From Pantoea piersonii (GTDB taxonomy: Bacteria > Pseudomonadota > Gammaproteobacteria > Enterobacterales > Enterobacteriaceae): a stretch of DNA of 64,000 nt. The translations under genes were made by a program, and so were the position numbers. Location: the NCBI RefSeq assembly GCF_003612015.1, contig NZ_RARB01000002.1, positions 311,590 through 375,589 of the forward strand, written 5' to 3'. Of the stretch, positions 43,593 through 52,585 are shown one piece after another; positions within the stretch are counted from its first letter, which is position 1; every line of letters begins with the position of its first letter. The notes beneath the pieces are model-generated. The model ran no database searches. It had not been told where the DNA came from and saw only the letters and a list, made by a program, of their open reading frames with translations.

Positions 43593-45554
43593 ATGGCTAT
43601 TGACGGACGTAACCTGCAAATTCTCGCCAACTACTGCGCGGCGGCGGCCGACGCGATGGCGTTTACCCTGATGCGCACCGCGCACTCCACCTTTGTGAAA
43701 GAGACTGAAGATTTCTCCTGCCAGATAGTCAGCCGCGACGGGCTGGCCTTCGCCTCGCCGCGTAGCTTTGGCGCGCCCTGGTACAGCGGCATCGACTATG
43801 CGCCTGTGCTGACGCTGATCGGCGACTATCGCGAAGGGGACATCTGCATCACCAACGACGCTTATGCAGGCAATGTAGCGACCCATTCGCCCGATATTCA
43901 TATCTGGAAGCCGGTATTTTACGCCGGTGAAATCGTCTGCTTTGTCGTCGGCCATATTCACAATACCGATATCGGCGGTGCGGTGCCCGCCTCGCTGTCG
44001 CGCTCGCTTACCGACATTGTGCAGGAGGGCATCCGCATTCCGCCGCTCAGGATCGTGCGCGACGGCGAGCTGAATGAGGATGTGGCGCGTATCCTGCGCC
44101 TTAACGTGCGCGTGCCGGAGCAGAACTGGGGCGACTTTAAGGCGCAGATCGCCTCGGTCAATATCGGCGAGCGTAAGATCCATGAGATCATCGCCCGCTT
44201 CGGCGTCGCTGATTTCCTGCAGGGGATCGAGGGAATTCTCGACTATGCCGAACAACAGGCGCGCGCCATTATCCGCACCATCCCTGACGGCGACTATTTT
44301 TACGCCGATTACGCTGATGAAGATGGCGAAGGCGGCTATCCCTGCCGCGTGGCGATCACCCTGCGCGTGCGCGACGATACGCTGGAGCTGGACTACACCG
44401 GCAGCGATCCGCAGCTCGCCTCGTCGCTGAATATGCCGACCGGCGGCCGCGAGCGCCATCCGCTGGCGCTGGTCGGCGTCACCTACGTGCTGTCGACGCT
44501 CAACCCCGGGCTGCTGCTTAACGCCGGCACGCTGCGCCCGACGCGCGCTGTCTTGCCACCAGGCACGGTGATGAACTGCGAAGCGCCTGCCGCCGTCGGC
44601 ATGCGATCGCTTACCTGCGCCCTGTCGCAAATCGCCACCGTCGGCGTTTTTTCACTGGCGCTGCCGGAGCGACTGCCAGCGAACTCGCCGGGCGGCAACT
44701 CGATTATGAATATTCGCACGCTGGACGCGCACAACCGCAGCGTAGTGGCATCGCTCGGGCCAGTCGGCGGCGGCGCGGGCGGCACGCCGCGTCACGACGG
44801 CCCGGATGGATCGGGCGGGCTTTCCGCCTTCCTGAAAAACACCCCGATTGAGGTCAACGAAGCGGAAGTGCCCATTCGCTTCCTGCGCTACGGTCTGGCG
44901 CCCGACAGCGCCGGACCCGGACGCTTTCGCGGCGGACTGGCGACCGAAATGGCCTTCGAGATCTTCACGCCGGAGACCACCGTTACCGCGCGCAACCGCA
45001 ACCGTTCGGTATTCGCCTCGGCGGGCGCGGCGGGCGGCTGCGCGGGCGGCCTTTCTCATTTTCGCACCCTGCGCGACGGCAAGGTGCTGGAGCACGGCAA
45101 CCGCGACGTAATTCACTGCCAGCCGGGCGATGTGGTCGAGGTGCGCGGGCCTGGCGCGGGCGGCTACGGCCTGCCCGTGCTGCGCGACGTCGGGGCGGTA
45201 CTCAGCGATGTGCGCTGCGGTTTTCTCAGCGCGGCGGCGGCGCGCGAGCAGTATGGCGTGGTGATAACAGATGGCGAGGTAGATGCGGCGGCGACAGCGC
45301 AGCTGCGCGCCGCGATGCCGCAGCAGGCGAAGGCGCATTTTCATCACGGCGAGGCGCGCCAGGCGTTTGAAGCGTGCTGGACACCGGAGCGCTACCGCTT
45401 GCTCACCGCCTTTCTCGCCGACGCGCCGGTGAGCTGGCGTCATTTTCTGAAAACTCAGGTGTTTCGCGCCGTCGAACAGGCAGGTGAAGCGGCGGATATG
45501 GCACAAATATTCAGCGATTTACGGCTGCGCTTTCCTGCATTAGCAGGCGGATAA
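43593..45554 (+). CDS. hydantoinase/oxoprolinase family protein, B subunit (HyuB-like)
   Basis: The 653-residue partner of the A subunit. It begins GRNLQILANYCAAAADAMAF and has the family segments TAHSTFVKETEDFSCQI, GDICITNDAYAGNVATHSPD, FVVGHIHNTDIGGAVPASLS and the glycine-rich PVGGGAGGTPRHDGPDGSGG. It is encoded two bases after HyuA, as is usual for this two-subunit enzyme. The C-terminal region after about residue 530 is longer than in some relatives. Confidence 0.9.
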   Translation: MAIDGRNLQILANYCAAAADAMAFTLMRTAHSTFVKETEDFSCQIVSRDGLAFASPRSFGAPWYSGIDYAPVLTLIGDYREGDICITNDAYAGNVATHSPDIHIWKPVFYAGEIVCFVVGHIHNTDIGGAVPASLSRSLTDIVQEGIRIPPLRIVRDGELNEDVARILRLNVRVPEQNWGDFKAQIASVNIGERKIHEIIARFGVADFLQGIEGILDYAEQQARAIIRTIPDGDYFYADYADEDGEGGYPCRVAITLRVRDDTLELDYTGSDPQLASSLNMPTGGRERHPLALVGVTYVLSTLNPGLLLNAGTLRPTRAVLPPGTVMNCEAPAAVGMRSLTCALSQIATVGVFSLALPERLPANSPGGNSIMNIRTLDAHNRSVVASLGPVGGGAGGTPRHDGPDGSGGLSAFLKNTPIEVNEAEVPIRFLRYGLAPDSAGPGRFRGGLATEMAFEIFTPETTVTARNRNRSVFASAGAAGGCAGGLSHFRTLRDGKVLEHGNRDVIHCQPGDVVEVRGPGAGGYGLPVLRDVGAVLSDVRCGFLSAAAAREQYGVVITDGEVDAAATAQLRAAMPQQAKAHFHHGEARQAFEACWTPERYRLLTAFLADAPVSWRHFLKTQVFRAVEQAGEAADMAQIFSDLRLRFPALAGG

Positions 45555-45610
45555 GCCAGATTGTCGTCTACCCTTAATCTCTGACACGGATTTTCAAGGA
45601 GGCGACAACG

Positions 45611-47389
45611 ATGAGCATGAAAACCAGCGATTTCTTTGTGCAGCGGCTGAAGGCCTGGGGCGTAACCCGTATTTACGGCTATCCCGGCGACGGCATTAAC
45701 GGCGTGCTCGGCGCCATCCAGCGCGCCAATGAGAAGGGCGACGGCATTGAATTTATTCAGGTGCGGCACGAAGAGATGGCGGCCTTTATGGCGGCCGGTC
45801 ACGCCAAATTTACCGGTGAGATGGGTGTCTGCCTCTCAACCGGCGGACCGGGCGCGACCCATCTGCTCACCGGCCTCTACGACGCAAAAATGGATCACGC
45901 GCCGGTGCTGGCGATTGCTGGCCAGGCGGAAGTGACGGCGCGCGGCGCCAGCTATCAGCAGGAGATGAATCTGGATCGCGTCTTCGCCGACGTAGCTAAC
46001 TTCGTGCAGGAAGCCGCCGCGCCCGCGCAGGTGTGTCATCTGATCGATCGCGGCGTGCGCATCGCCAAAGCACAAAACGGCGTGGCGGTCGTGATTGTGC
46101 CGAAGGATATTCAGGACGAACCCTGGGAAGCGCCGAAACATCTGCACGGCTTTACCCATTCCGGCCCCGGCTATCAGCGCCCTAAAGTCGTGCCTTACGA
46201 GGCGGATTTGCAGCGCGCTGCCGAAGTGCTTAACGCCGGTAAAAAGGTTGCCATTCTGATTGGCGCAGGCGCGCGCGGCGCGGCGGTGGAGGTGGTGCAG
46301 ACCGCTAACGTGCTGGCGGCAGGCGTCGCCAAGGCGCTGCTCGGCAAGGATGTGCTGCCGGACGACGCGCCTTTCGTCACCGGCTCTATTGGCCTGCTCG
46401 GCACCAAACCGTCGTGGGAGCTGATGCAGAACTGCGACACGCTGCTGATGATCGGCAGCGGCTTCCCCTGGACCGAGTTCCTGCCGGAAGAGGGCAAGGC
46501 GCGCGCGGTTCAGATCGATATCGACCCGGCGATGCTCGGCCTGCGTTACCCCTGCGAAGTCAACCTGCACGGTGATGCGGCGGAAACCCTGCGCGCGCTG
46601 CTGCCGCTGCTGGAACATAAAGAGGACCGCAGCTGGCAGGAGGAGATCGCGGTACAGGTGCGCGACTGGTGGAAGGTGATGGAAGATCGTGCCCACGCGC
46701 CCGCCAACCCGGTTAACCCGCAGCGCGTGGTGTGGGAAATGTCGCCGCAGCTGCCTGATAACGCCATCGTCACCTCCGATTCCGGCTCCTGCGCCAACTG
46801 GTTCGCTCGCGACTATCGCGTTAAGCAGGGCCAGCGCGCTTCGCTCTCTGGCGGCCTGGCCTGCATGGGCGCGGCGGTGCCGTATGCTATCGCTGCGAAA
46901 TTCGCCCATCCCGATAAGCCGGTGGTCGCGCTGGTGGGCGACGGCGCGATGCAGATGAACAATATGGCGGAGCTGATCACCATTCAAAAATACTGGCAGC
47001 AGTGGAGCGATCCGCGCCTTATCGTGTGCGTCTTTAATAACCAGGATCTTAATCAGGTCACCTGGGAGCAGCGGGTCATGGAGGGCAACGCGCGCTTCGA
47101 GGCGACGCAGCAGCTGCCGGATGTGCGCTACGCCCAGTTTGCGGAAACGCTTGGTCTGCAGGGTATCTTCGTCGATAACCCGGATGAGCTGGAAGATGCG
47201 TGGCGCCGTGCGTTGAGCGCCGATCGTCCGGTCGTGCTGGAGGTGAAAACCGATCCGGAGGTGGCGCCATTGCCGCCCCATATTACCTTCAAGCAGGCGA
47301 AAGCCTTTATGAGTTCAATGGCGAAAGGCGATCGCGGCGCAGCGCAGATCATCAGCGATACCGCCAGCCAGTTACTGCATAAAAAGTAA
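45611..47389 (+). CDS. thiamine-diphosphate-dependent enzyme (pyruvate-oxidase/acetolactate-synthase-like)
   Basis: A 592-residue ThDP enzyme with the three family domains. The Pyr domain has the activating Glu in VRHEEMAAFMAAGHAKFTG (Glu54); the central domain has IGAGARGAAVEV; the PP domain has the Mg/ThDP motif VALVGDGAMQMNNMAELITI ending in FNNQDLNQVTW. It resembles PoxB and the group annotated only as ThDP-requiring proteins, so decarboxylation of pyruvate or another 2-keto acid is likely. AAGGAGGCGAC gives a strong ribosome site. It is followed by a weak hairpin, then an SDR gene. Confidence 0.9.
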   Translation: MSMKTSDFFVQRLKAWGVTRIYGYPGDGINGVLGAIQRANEKGDGIEFIQVRHEEMAAFMAAGHAKFTGEMGVCLSTGGPGATHLLTGLYDAKMDHAPVLAIAGQAEVTARGASYQQEMNLDRVFADVANFVQEAAAPAQVCHLIDRGVRIAKAQNGVAVVIVPKDIQDEPWEAPKHLHGFTHSGPGYQRPKVVPYEADLQRAAEVLNAGKKVAILIGAGARGAAVEVVQTANVLAAGVAKALLGKDVLPDDAPFVTGSIGLLGTKPSWELMQNCDTLLMIGSGFPWTEFLPEEGKARAVQIDIDPAMLGLRYPCEVNLHGDAAETLRALLPLLEHKEDRSWQEEIAVQVRDWWKVMEDRAHAPANPVNPQRVVWEMSPQLPDNAIVTSDSGSCANWFARDYRVKQGQRASLSGGLACMGAAVPYAIAAKFAHPDKPVVALVGDGAMQMNNMAELITIQKYWQQWSDPRLIVCVFNNQDLNQVTWEQRVMEGNARFEATQQLPDVRYAQFAETLGLQGIFVDNPDELEDAWRRALSADRPVVLEVKTDPEVAPLPPHITFKQAKAFMSSMAKGDRGAAQIISDTASQLLHKK

Positions 47390-47405
47390 GAGGCACAAAG
47401 CGTTA

Positions 47406-47427
47406 AGCGGCCCCGTCGCGGGCCGCT
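47406..47427 (+). terminator. GC hairpin after the ThDP enzyme gene, possible terminator
   Basis: AGCGGCCC (47406-47413) pairs with GGGCCGCT (47420-47427). The T-rich tail is poor, so it may attenuate rather than stop transcription. Confidence 0.45.
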
Positions 47428-47505
47428 ACTCTTAGCCTCTCTCTTTCCCCTGGCCATTCGCGTCGGGGCACAGGCGATTCGCCACAATCCATTTGGGAGT
47501 CACTC

Positions 47506-48348
47506 ATGGCTACAGATAAAAATCCGGTGTGGTTTATTTCGGGATGCTCGACAGGTTTTGGCCGCGAACTGGCGCAACAGGCCATTGCGCGCGGCTTTAA
47601 CGTGGTGGTAACGGCGCGCGACACTTCCAAAGTGGCCGATCTGGTTGACGGCCGCAGCAACGCGCTGGCGGTGAGGCTTGACGTCACGCGCGCTGACAGC
47701 ATCGACAGCGCGGTGAACGCGGCGCTGGAAAAGTTCAGCACCATAGACGTGCTGGTGAATAACGCTGGCTACGGCTATCAGAGCTCGGTGGAAGAGGGCG
47801 AAGATCAGGCGATCCGCGACCAGTTCGAAGCGAACGTTTTCGGCCTTTTCGCCCTGACGCGCGCCGTGCTGCCCACCATGCGCCAGCAGCGTCGCGGTCA
47901 TGTCATCAATATTACCTCGGTAGCGGGCTTTATCGGCTTCGCCAGCTCCGGCTACTACTCTGCCAGTAAACACGCGGTTGAAGGCTGGTCGGACTCGCTG
48001 GCGGCGGAAACCGCGTCGCTTGGCATTCACGTCACCTGCGTTGAGCCGGGCCCGTTCCGTACCGACTGGGCGGGCCGTTCGCTGCATCAGACGCCGAGCA
48101 CGCTGCCGGAGTATGCGGAGACCGCTGCGGCGCGCATGAAGGCGACCGCAGAATATAGCGGTACGCAGAAAGGCGATCCGGCGCGGGCGGCGCGGGCGAT
48201 GATCGCCATCACCGAACAGGCTAATCCGCCGCGTCATCTGGTGATGGGCGAGTGGGGCTATGAGGCGGTCACGGCGAAGCTGAAAGAGCGTCTGGCGCAG
48301 ATTGAAGCCTGGAAGCAGACCTCCATCGAGACTGACTTCCCGGAATAA
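47506..48348 (+). CDS. short-chain dehydrogenase/reductase (SDR)
   Basis: A 280-residue classical SDR. The cofactor motif is SGCSTGFGRELAQQA (TGxxxGxG-like with STG), followed by LVNNAGYGYQSSVEEGE, the catalytic Ser in NITSVAGFIGF and Y-x-x-x-K at Tyr151/Lys155 (YYSASKHAVEGWSDSL). Downstream VEPGPFRTDWAGRS is the usual substrate loop. GGGAG precedes the ATG. The NAD(P)-linked alcohol or ketone substrate is unknown. It may be co-transcribed with the ThDP enzyme. Confidence 0.9.
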   Translation: MATDKNPVWFISGCSTGFGRELAQQAIARGFNVVVTARDTSKVADLVDGRSNALAVRLDVTRADSIDSAVNAALEKFSTIDVLVNNAGYGYQSSVEEGEDQAIRDQFEANVFGLFALTRAVLPTMRQQRRGHVINITSVAGFIGFASSGYYSASKHAVEGWSDSLAAETASLGIHVTCVEPGPFRTDWAGRSLHQTPSTLPEYAETAAARMKATAEYSGTQKGDPARAARAMIAITEQANPPRHLVMGEWGYEAVTAKLKERLAQIEAWKQTSIETDFPE

Positions 48349-48354
48349 TCGTGT

Positions 48355-48383
48355 GCGCGCGCTCTCCGTCAGCGCGCGCTTTT
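48355..48383 (+). terminator. rho-independent terminator of the SDR gene
   Basis: GCGCGCGCT (48355-48363) pairs with AGCGCGCGC (48371-48379), loop CTCCGTC, then TTTT, between the convergent SDR and GGDEF-EAL genes. Confidence 0.75.
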
Positions 48384-48386
48384 CCG

Positions 48387-50552
48387 CTAGCTCATCCAGT
48401 CGCCCAGCCGCTCAAGCGGAACCGCTTTGCTGAACAGATAGCCCTGCAGCTGATTGCATCCCGCATCGGCCAGCGCGCTCATCTGTCCCGGCGTTTCAAC
48501 CCCCTCAGCGGTGACGGTCAGCCCCATCGCATGCCCCAGCTTCACCACTGACTCGATAATCGCCACGGAATTCTCCGCCACGCCCAGCGACTGGGTAAAG
48601 GAGCGATCGATCTTGATCTTATCCACCGGAAAGGTGCTGAGATAGTTCAGGCTGGAGTAGCCGGTGCCGAAGTCGTCCAGCGCGATGCGGAAGCCCGCGT
48701 CGCGCAGCGCGATGATAATGGCGCGCGCCTCATGCTCGTTTTCAATCAGCACCCCTTCGGTGATCTCCAGCTCAATACGCTGGGGATCGCCGCCGCTTTC
48801 GCGCACGATATCGACCATGCGCGCCACAAACCCTGTGGCGCGGAACTGCACCGGCGACACATTCACCGCCACCATTAAATCGGGGAAACGCTGCTGGGTC
48901 AGGCAGGCCTGGCGCAGCACCCACTCGCCCAGCGGAATGATCAACCCGGTCTCTTCGGCGATAGCGATAAAATCCCCTGGCGGAATAGCGCCGCGCGTTG
49001 GATGATCCCAGCGCAGCAGCGCTTCGACGCCCACCATATTTTTCCCGTCGATATCCATCAGCGGCTGATACCAGACCGCCAGCCCCTGATAGCTTTGCAG
49101 CGCGGCGCGCAGATCGGCAGCTATGCTCTGCCGCGTGCGTATCGACTCATCCATCTCCCTTTCAAACTGGCGATATTTGCCGCGCCCGCTGCTTTTGGCT
49201 TCGTAGAGCGCAATATCCGCTTTGCGTACCAGCTCCTGGCGATCCAGACCATCTTCCGGTGCCAGCACCAGCCCGATGCTGGCGCCGCTCCATACCTCGC
49301 CGCCAAACAGCGGAAAAGGCTGACTGAGCGCGTCGAGAATACGCTGCGCCAGCGCCTGTACCTGCCCGATGTTTTCAACTTCCGGCATTACCAGGATAAA
49401 TTCGTCGCCGCCGATGCGTCCCACCGTATCGCTGGCGCGCACCAGCCCGGAAAGGCGCTGGGCCACGGCAATAATCAGCTCGTCGCCAGCGTGATGGCCA
49501 TAGGTGTCATTGATATTTTTAAACCGGTCGAGGTCAATCAGCATCAGCGCCACGCGCTGCTCCTGTCGCGTCGCCTGCGCCAGCGCCTGGGTCAGCCGTT
49601 CCTCTACCAGCGCGCGATTCGGCAGGCCGGTCAGCACATCATGAAACGCCAGGTGCAGCGCCTGCGCTTCGCTGGCGCCGAGCTTCAGCATCGATTGCGA
49701 CAAATTAAGGGAAGAGATCCAGAGGCGGCGCACCATATAGAGGCAAAGCAGCGTTACCACCAGCACGGCGATACCGGTCGAGGGGCCGACGGAGCGCAGC
49801 ATCTCGGCGCCGGGCCGCACCGGATCCCAGTTGATGTAGCCGACCCCGCTTCCCGCCTGCGACGTCAGCATAAAGCGCGCCGGAGCGGTGGGCGGCGCGC
49901 CGGTGTCGGAAAAGCTCAGCCCTTTTAACTGGCTGCGCTCCGCCAGGGCGGCGAGGTAGCCGTCGTCCAGAAACTTCAGGCTGACCAGCCGGTAGCGGGG
50001 CGCCGACTGCATATCGCGGCGGATGTCGTCGATCGCCAGCGCCGCCACGCGGCCGTCAATACGGGCGAAATCCGCCACCTCCTGCCGGGGGTCGGCGCGC
50101 AGCAGCCTGTTGGCCAGAATCGCCTGTACTCTGGGATCGCGCTCCGGCGACGACAAAAGCGCGCCGTCGCGCCACGCCTGCACCGGCCGACGGGCATCGT
50201 CCAGCACCATAATCAGCTGGTGGCCGAACATCTCATAGAGCCAGCGGCCGACATTATCATCCAGCCAGCGCTGGTCGGGCTGAACCGCTTCAAGATGCTC
50301 TTCCAGCGGTGTCCAGCGCGACAGGCTGTGCAGCTGGCGCTGATGTTCCGCCAGGCTCTGCGTAAATGAGGCCTGGATCATCCTCTGCTGTTGCGCCAGC
50401 GCTTTCTGATTAGTGATGGAGGTACTGAGAAAGAGGCCGGTTCCGGCGCCCGTTAGCGTCAGGAGCAGGATCGCCGCCAGCGGCAATAACACTTCACGAA
50501 TAAAACTGCCGCGAAAACCCGCGGAAAGTTTGGCGCTGTTAATCATTTTCAT
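48387..50552 (-). CDS. membrane-bound GGDEF-EAL protein with periplasmic CHASE4-like sensor
   Basis: A 721-residue c-di-GMP enzyme. A first membrane helix (about residues 20-40, VLLPLAAILLLTLTGAGTGL) leads to a periplasmic sensor with the pattern WLDDNVGRWLYEMFGHQLIM, typical of CHASE4, and a second helix near residue 250 (IAVLVVTLLCLYMVRRLW). The GGDEF domain has an intact RIGGDEFILV motif near residue 383; the EAL domain has EALLRWDHPTRG near residue 510 plus LELEITEGVLIENE and LDDFGTGYSSLNYL. Both active sites look complete, so it could make and break c-di-GMP. The ATG at 50552 is chosen; 50546 is possible. Confidence 0.93.
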   Translation of the reverse strand: MKMINSAKLSAGFRGSFIREVLLPLAAILLLTLTGAGTGLFLSTSITNQKALAQQQRMIQASFTQSLAEHQRQLHSLSRWTPLEEHLEAVQPDQRWLDDNVGRWLYEMFGHQLIMVLDDARRPVQAWRDGALLSSPERDPRVQAILANRLLRADPRQEVADFARIDGRVAALAIDDIRRDMQSAPRYRLVSLKFLDDGYLAALAERSQLKGLSFSDTGAPPTAPARFMLTSQAGSGVGYINWDPVRPGAEMLRSVGPSTGIAVLVVTLLCLYMVRRLWISSLNLSQSMLKLGASEAQALHLAFHDVLTGLPNRALVEERLTQALAQATRQEQRVALMLIDLDRFKNINDTYGHHAGDELIIAVAQRLSGLVRASDTVGRIGGDEFILVMPEVENIGQVQALAQRILDALSQPFPLFGGEVWSGASIGLVLAPEDGLDRQELVRKADIALYEAKSSGRGKYRQFEREMDESIRTRQSIAADLRAALQSYQGLAVWYQPLMDIDGKNMVGVEALLRWDHPTRGAIPPGDFIAIAEETGLIIPLGEWVLRQACLTQQRFPDLMVAVNVSPVQFRATGFVARMVDIVRESGGDPQRIELEITEGVLIENEHEARAIIIALRDAGFRIALDDFGTGYSSLNYLSTFPVDKIKIDRSFTQSLGVAENSVAIIESVVKLGHAMGLTVTAEGVETPGQMSALADAGCNQLQGYLFSKAVPLERLGDWMS

Positions 50553-50850
50553 TTTTCACGTAACAAGGATGTATCAGTTAATAAACTAGCAGAAATCCCT
50601 CAGCCTGCACGACCGCTGGTCTCACAGTTTGTTATTGAAAAAACAATAAAATCTCTGCGCCGTTTCGCTGAGTAAAAAGTTTAATGCTTCTTATCAAACA
50701 GCTGACCCTTTTCACGGCTGCAGGCGAATTCATCGTCGCGTCACTGCACAGTCACCATCCTGTCATCTGCGCAGGTCAAGGTAATGCCCAACACGCAGCC
50801 GGGCTTACCGCTGCTTTCCCCACTCAGTCAAGGTTGAGGATCTGTTCAAG
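50553..50850 (+). other. intergenic region between the GGDEF-EAL gene and phnF
   Basis: A divergent control region holding the promoter of the GGDEF-EAL gene (left, AT-rich) and the Pho box of the phn operon (right). No gene is supported in it. Confidence 0.6.
50749..50766 (+). promoter_or_regulatory. Pho box of the phnF operon
   Basis: CAGTCAC-CATC-CTGTCAT: two 7-base PhoB repeats four bases apart, the second a perfect consensus, the first with one mismatch. A weaker GCGTCAC repeat lies 11 bases earlier (50738-50744), in phase. TAATGC (50782-50787) is a possible -10. Confidence 0.75.
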
Positions 50851-51564
50851 ATGGAGATATCCAGACATCCGACCACTGTTTACCAGGCCGTCGCCGCGCA
50901 GCTTGAGCAGGCGCTGCGGGAGAACTACCGCAGCGGCGACTATCTGCCTTCCGAACAGCAGCTGGCCGAACGCTATGAGGTCAACCGCCACACGCTGCGC
51001 CGCGCGGTGGACGAACTGGTCAATAAAGGGCTGCTACAGCGCCGTCATGGCGTCGGCATCCTGGTGCTGATGCGTCCTTACGACTATCCGCTGCATGCGC
51101 AGGCGCGCTTCAGTCAGAACCTGATGGAGCAGGGCAGCCATCCCACCAGCGAGCGGCTGCTGGCGGTGGTGCGTCCGGCCAGCGCCGACGTCGCCAGCGC
51201 GCTGGGGGTCGTCGAAGGCGACAGCGTTATTCATCTGCGGACCCTGCGCCGGGTTAACGGCGTGCCGGTCTGTGTGATTAACCACTTTCTGCCTGACCTG
51301 AACTGGTGGCCGTCGCTGCAGCGCTTCAGCAGCGGCTCGCTGCACGACTTTCTGCTACAGCAGGGCGGCCACCAGCTGGTGCGCAGCCAGACCCGCATCA
51401 GCACGCGCCGCGCCCAGGCCAAAGAGTGCCGTTTGCTGGAGATTGCGCTGCACGCGCCGCTGCTCTGCGTGCGCACCCTGAACAAAACCCGCGACGGCGA
51501 GCTGGCGGAATATTCCGTCAGCCTGACGCGCGGCGACATGATCGAACTGACTCTGGAGCATTGA
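50851..51564 (+). CDS. phnF: phosphonate operon regulator PhnF (GntR/HutC family)
   Basis: A 237-residue repressor-type regulator. The winged HTH (YRSGDYLPSEQQLAERYEVN, then RHTLRRAVDELVNKGLLQRR) is followed by a UTRA ligand domain (YPLHAQARFSQNLMEQGSHP, SVIHLRTLRRVNGVPVC, EYSVSLTRGDMIELTLEH), matching E. coli PhnF throughout. Here it is the first gene of the operon, right behind the Pho box, rather than following phnE as in E. coli. Its stop overlaps the phnG start. Confidence 0.95.
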   Translation: MEISRHPTTVYQAVAAQLEQALRENYRSGDYLPSEQQLAERYEVNRHTLRRAVDELVNKGLLQRRHGVGILVLMRPYDYPLHAQARFSQNLMEQGSHPTSERLLAVVRPASADVASALGVVEGDSVIHLRTLRRVNGVPVCVINHFLPDLNWWPSLQRFSSGSLHDFLLQQGGHQLVRSQTRISTRRAQAKECRLLEIALHAPLLCVRTLNKTRDGELAEYSVSLTRGDMIELTLEH

Positions 51565-52010
51565 TGGAAAGCTTAACGCAACGACAGCAGTGGCTTTCGG
51601 TACTGGCGCACAGCAGCGCGTCGGCGCTGGCCGAGCACTGGCAGGCGCTGCATCTCGCGCCGCGCTTCTCGCTGATCCGCCCGGCGGAAATCGGTCTGAC
51701 GCGCCTGATGGCGCGCATGGGCGCCAGCGGCAAGCGCTTTGTCATGGGGGACGCCACCGTCACGCGCGCCGTGGTGCGGCTGGAGGATGGCACGCTCGGC
51801 TACAGCTACGTGCTGGGACGCGACAAGGCGCACGCCGAGCGCTGCGCCCTGATTGACGCGCTGTTGCAGCAGCCGCAGACCCATGCGCTGCTGACGGAAA
51901 AAGTGATAACGCCGCTGGCGGCCCTGCGCGAGGAGCAGCGCCAGCTGCGCGCGCGGGAAATCGCCAGCTCAAAAGTAGATTTCTTTACGCTGGTACGCGG
52001 AGACAACTGA
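51564..52010 (+). CDS. phnG: C-P lyase complex subunit PhnG
   Basis: PhnG is a subunit of the PhnGHIJ core that, with PhnI, couples phosphonates to ribose (methylphosphonate ribose triphosphate synthesis). The 148-residue protein starts MESLTQRQQWLSVLAHSSAS at the ATG overlapping the phnF stop (TGATG); a longer frame from 51306 is an artefact running through phnF. Family segments FSLIRPAEIGLTRLMARMGA and FFTLVRGDN are present. It overlaps phnH by one base. Confidence 0.95.
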   Translation: MESLTQRQQWLSVLAHSSASALAEHWQALHLAPRFSLIRPAEIGLTRLMARMGASGKRFVMGDATVTRAVVRLEDGTLGYSYVLGRDKAHAERCALIDALLQQPQTHALLTEKVITPLAALREEQRQLRAREIASSKVDFFTLVRGDN

Positions 52011-52585
52011 TGACTTTACTGGCTAGTTTTAACCATCCGGTGGCCGATGCGCAGCGCGCGTTCCGTCGCATTCTGAAAGCGATGAGCGAACCGGGCGTGA
52101 TGGTCTCGCTGCCGCTGGCGCAGGGCTGGGGCACGCTGTCGCCCGCCGCGACCGCGGTATTGCTGACGCTGGTGGATCAGGAAAGCCCGCTGTGGATCGA
52201 TCCGCAGGTGGATAACGATATTCTGCGCAGCAACCTGCGCTTCCATACCGGCGTGCCGCTGAGCGAACGCTGCGACGCGCCTTTCGCGCTGAGCCATGCC
52301 GCCAGCAGTCCTCGCCCGGCGGATTTCGCCGCAGGCGACAACCTCGCGCCGGAAAAGAGCACCACGCTGATTATTGAAGTGCCGTCACTCAACGGCGGGC
52401 TGACGCTGCGCCTTTCAGGGCCAGGACTGCGCGAATCGCGCGCCATCGCGCCGCAGCTGCCGGAGAGCGTGCTGGAGTATCTGCGCAACCGTCCGCATCC
52501 CTTCCCGCAGGGCGTCGATCTGATTTTTACCTGCGGCGAAGCGATGATGGCGCTGCCGCGCACCACCGACGTGGAGGTGTGCTGA
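52010..52585 (+). CDS. phnH: C-P lyase complex subunit PhnH
   Basis: A 191-residue core subunit of the C-P lyase complex with a PLP-transferase-like fold lacking catalytic activity. Family segments: FNHPVADAQRAFRRILKAMS near the N-terminus, LRFHTGVPL and the ending FTCGEAMMALPRTTDVEVC. Starts and stops overlap the neighbours by one base (TGATG on both sides), showing tight coupling. Confidence 0.95.
   Translation: MTLLASFNHPVADAQRAFRRILKAMSEPGVMVSLPLAQGWGTLSPAATAVLLTLVDQESPLWIDPQVDNDILRSNLRFHTGVPLSERCDAPFALSHAASSPRPADFAAGDNLAPEKSTTLIIEVPSLNGGLTLRLSGPGLRESRAIAPQLPESVLEYLRNRPHPFPQGVDLIFTCGEAMMALPRTTDVEVC

Noticed and set aside
45836..47281. Minus-strand 481-codon frame opposite the ThDP enzyme
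   Set aside because: Same kind of antisense artefact; the sense strand encodes a complete, motif-bearing enzyme.
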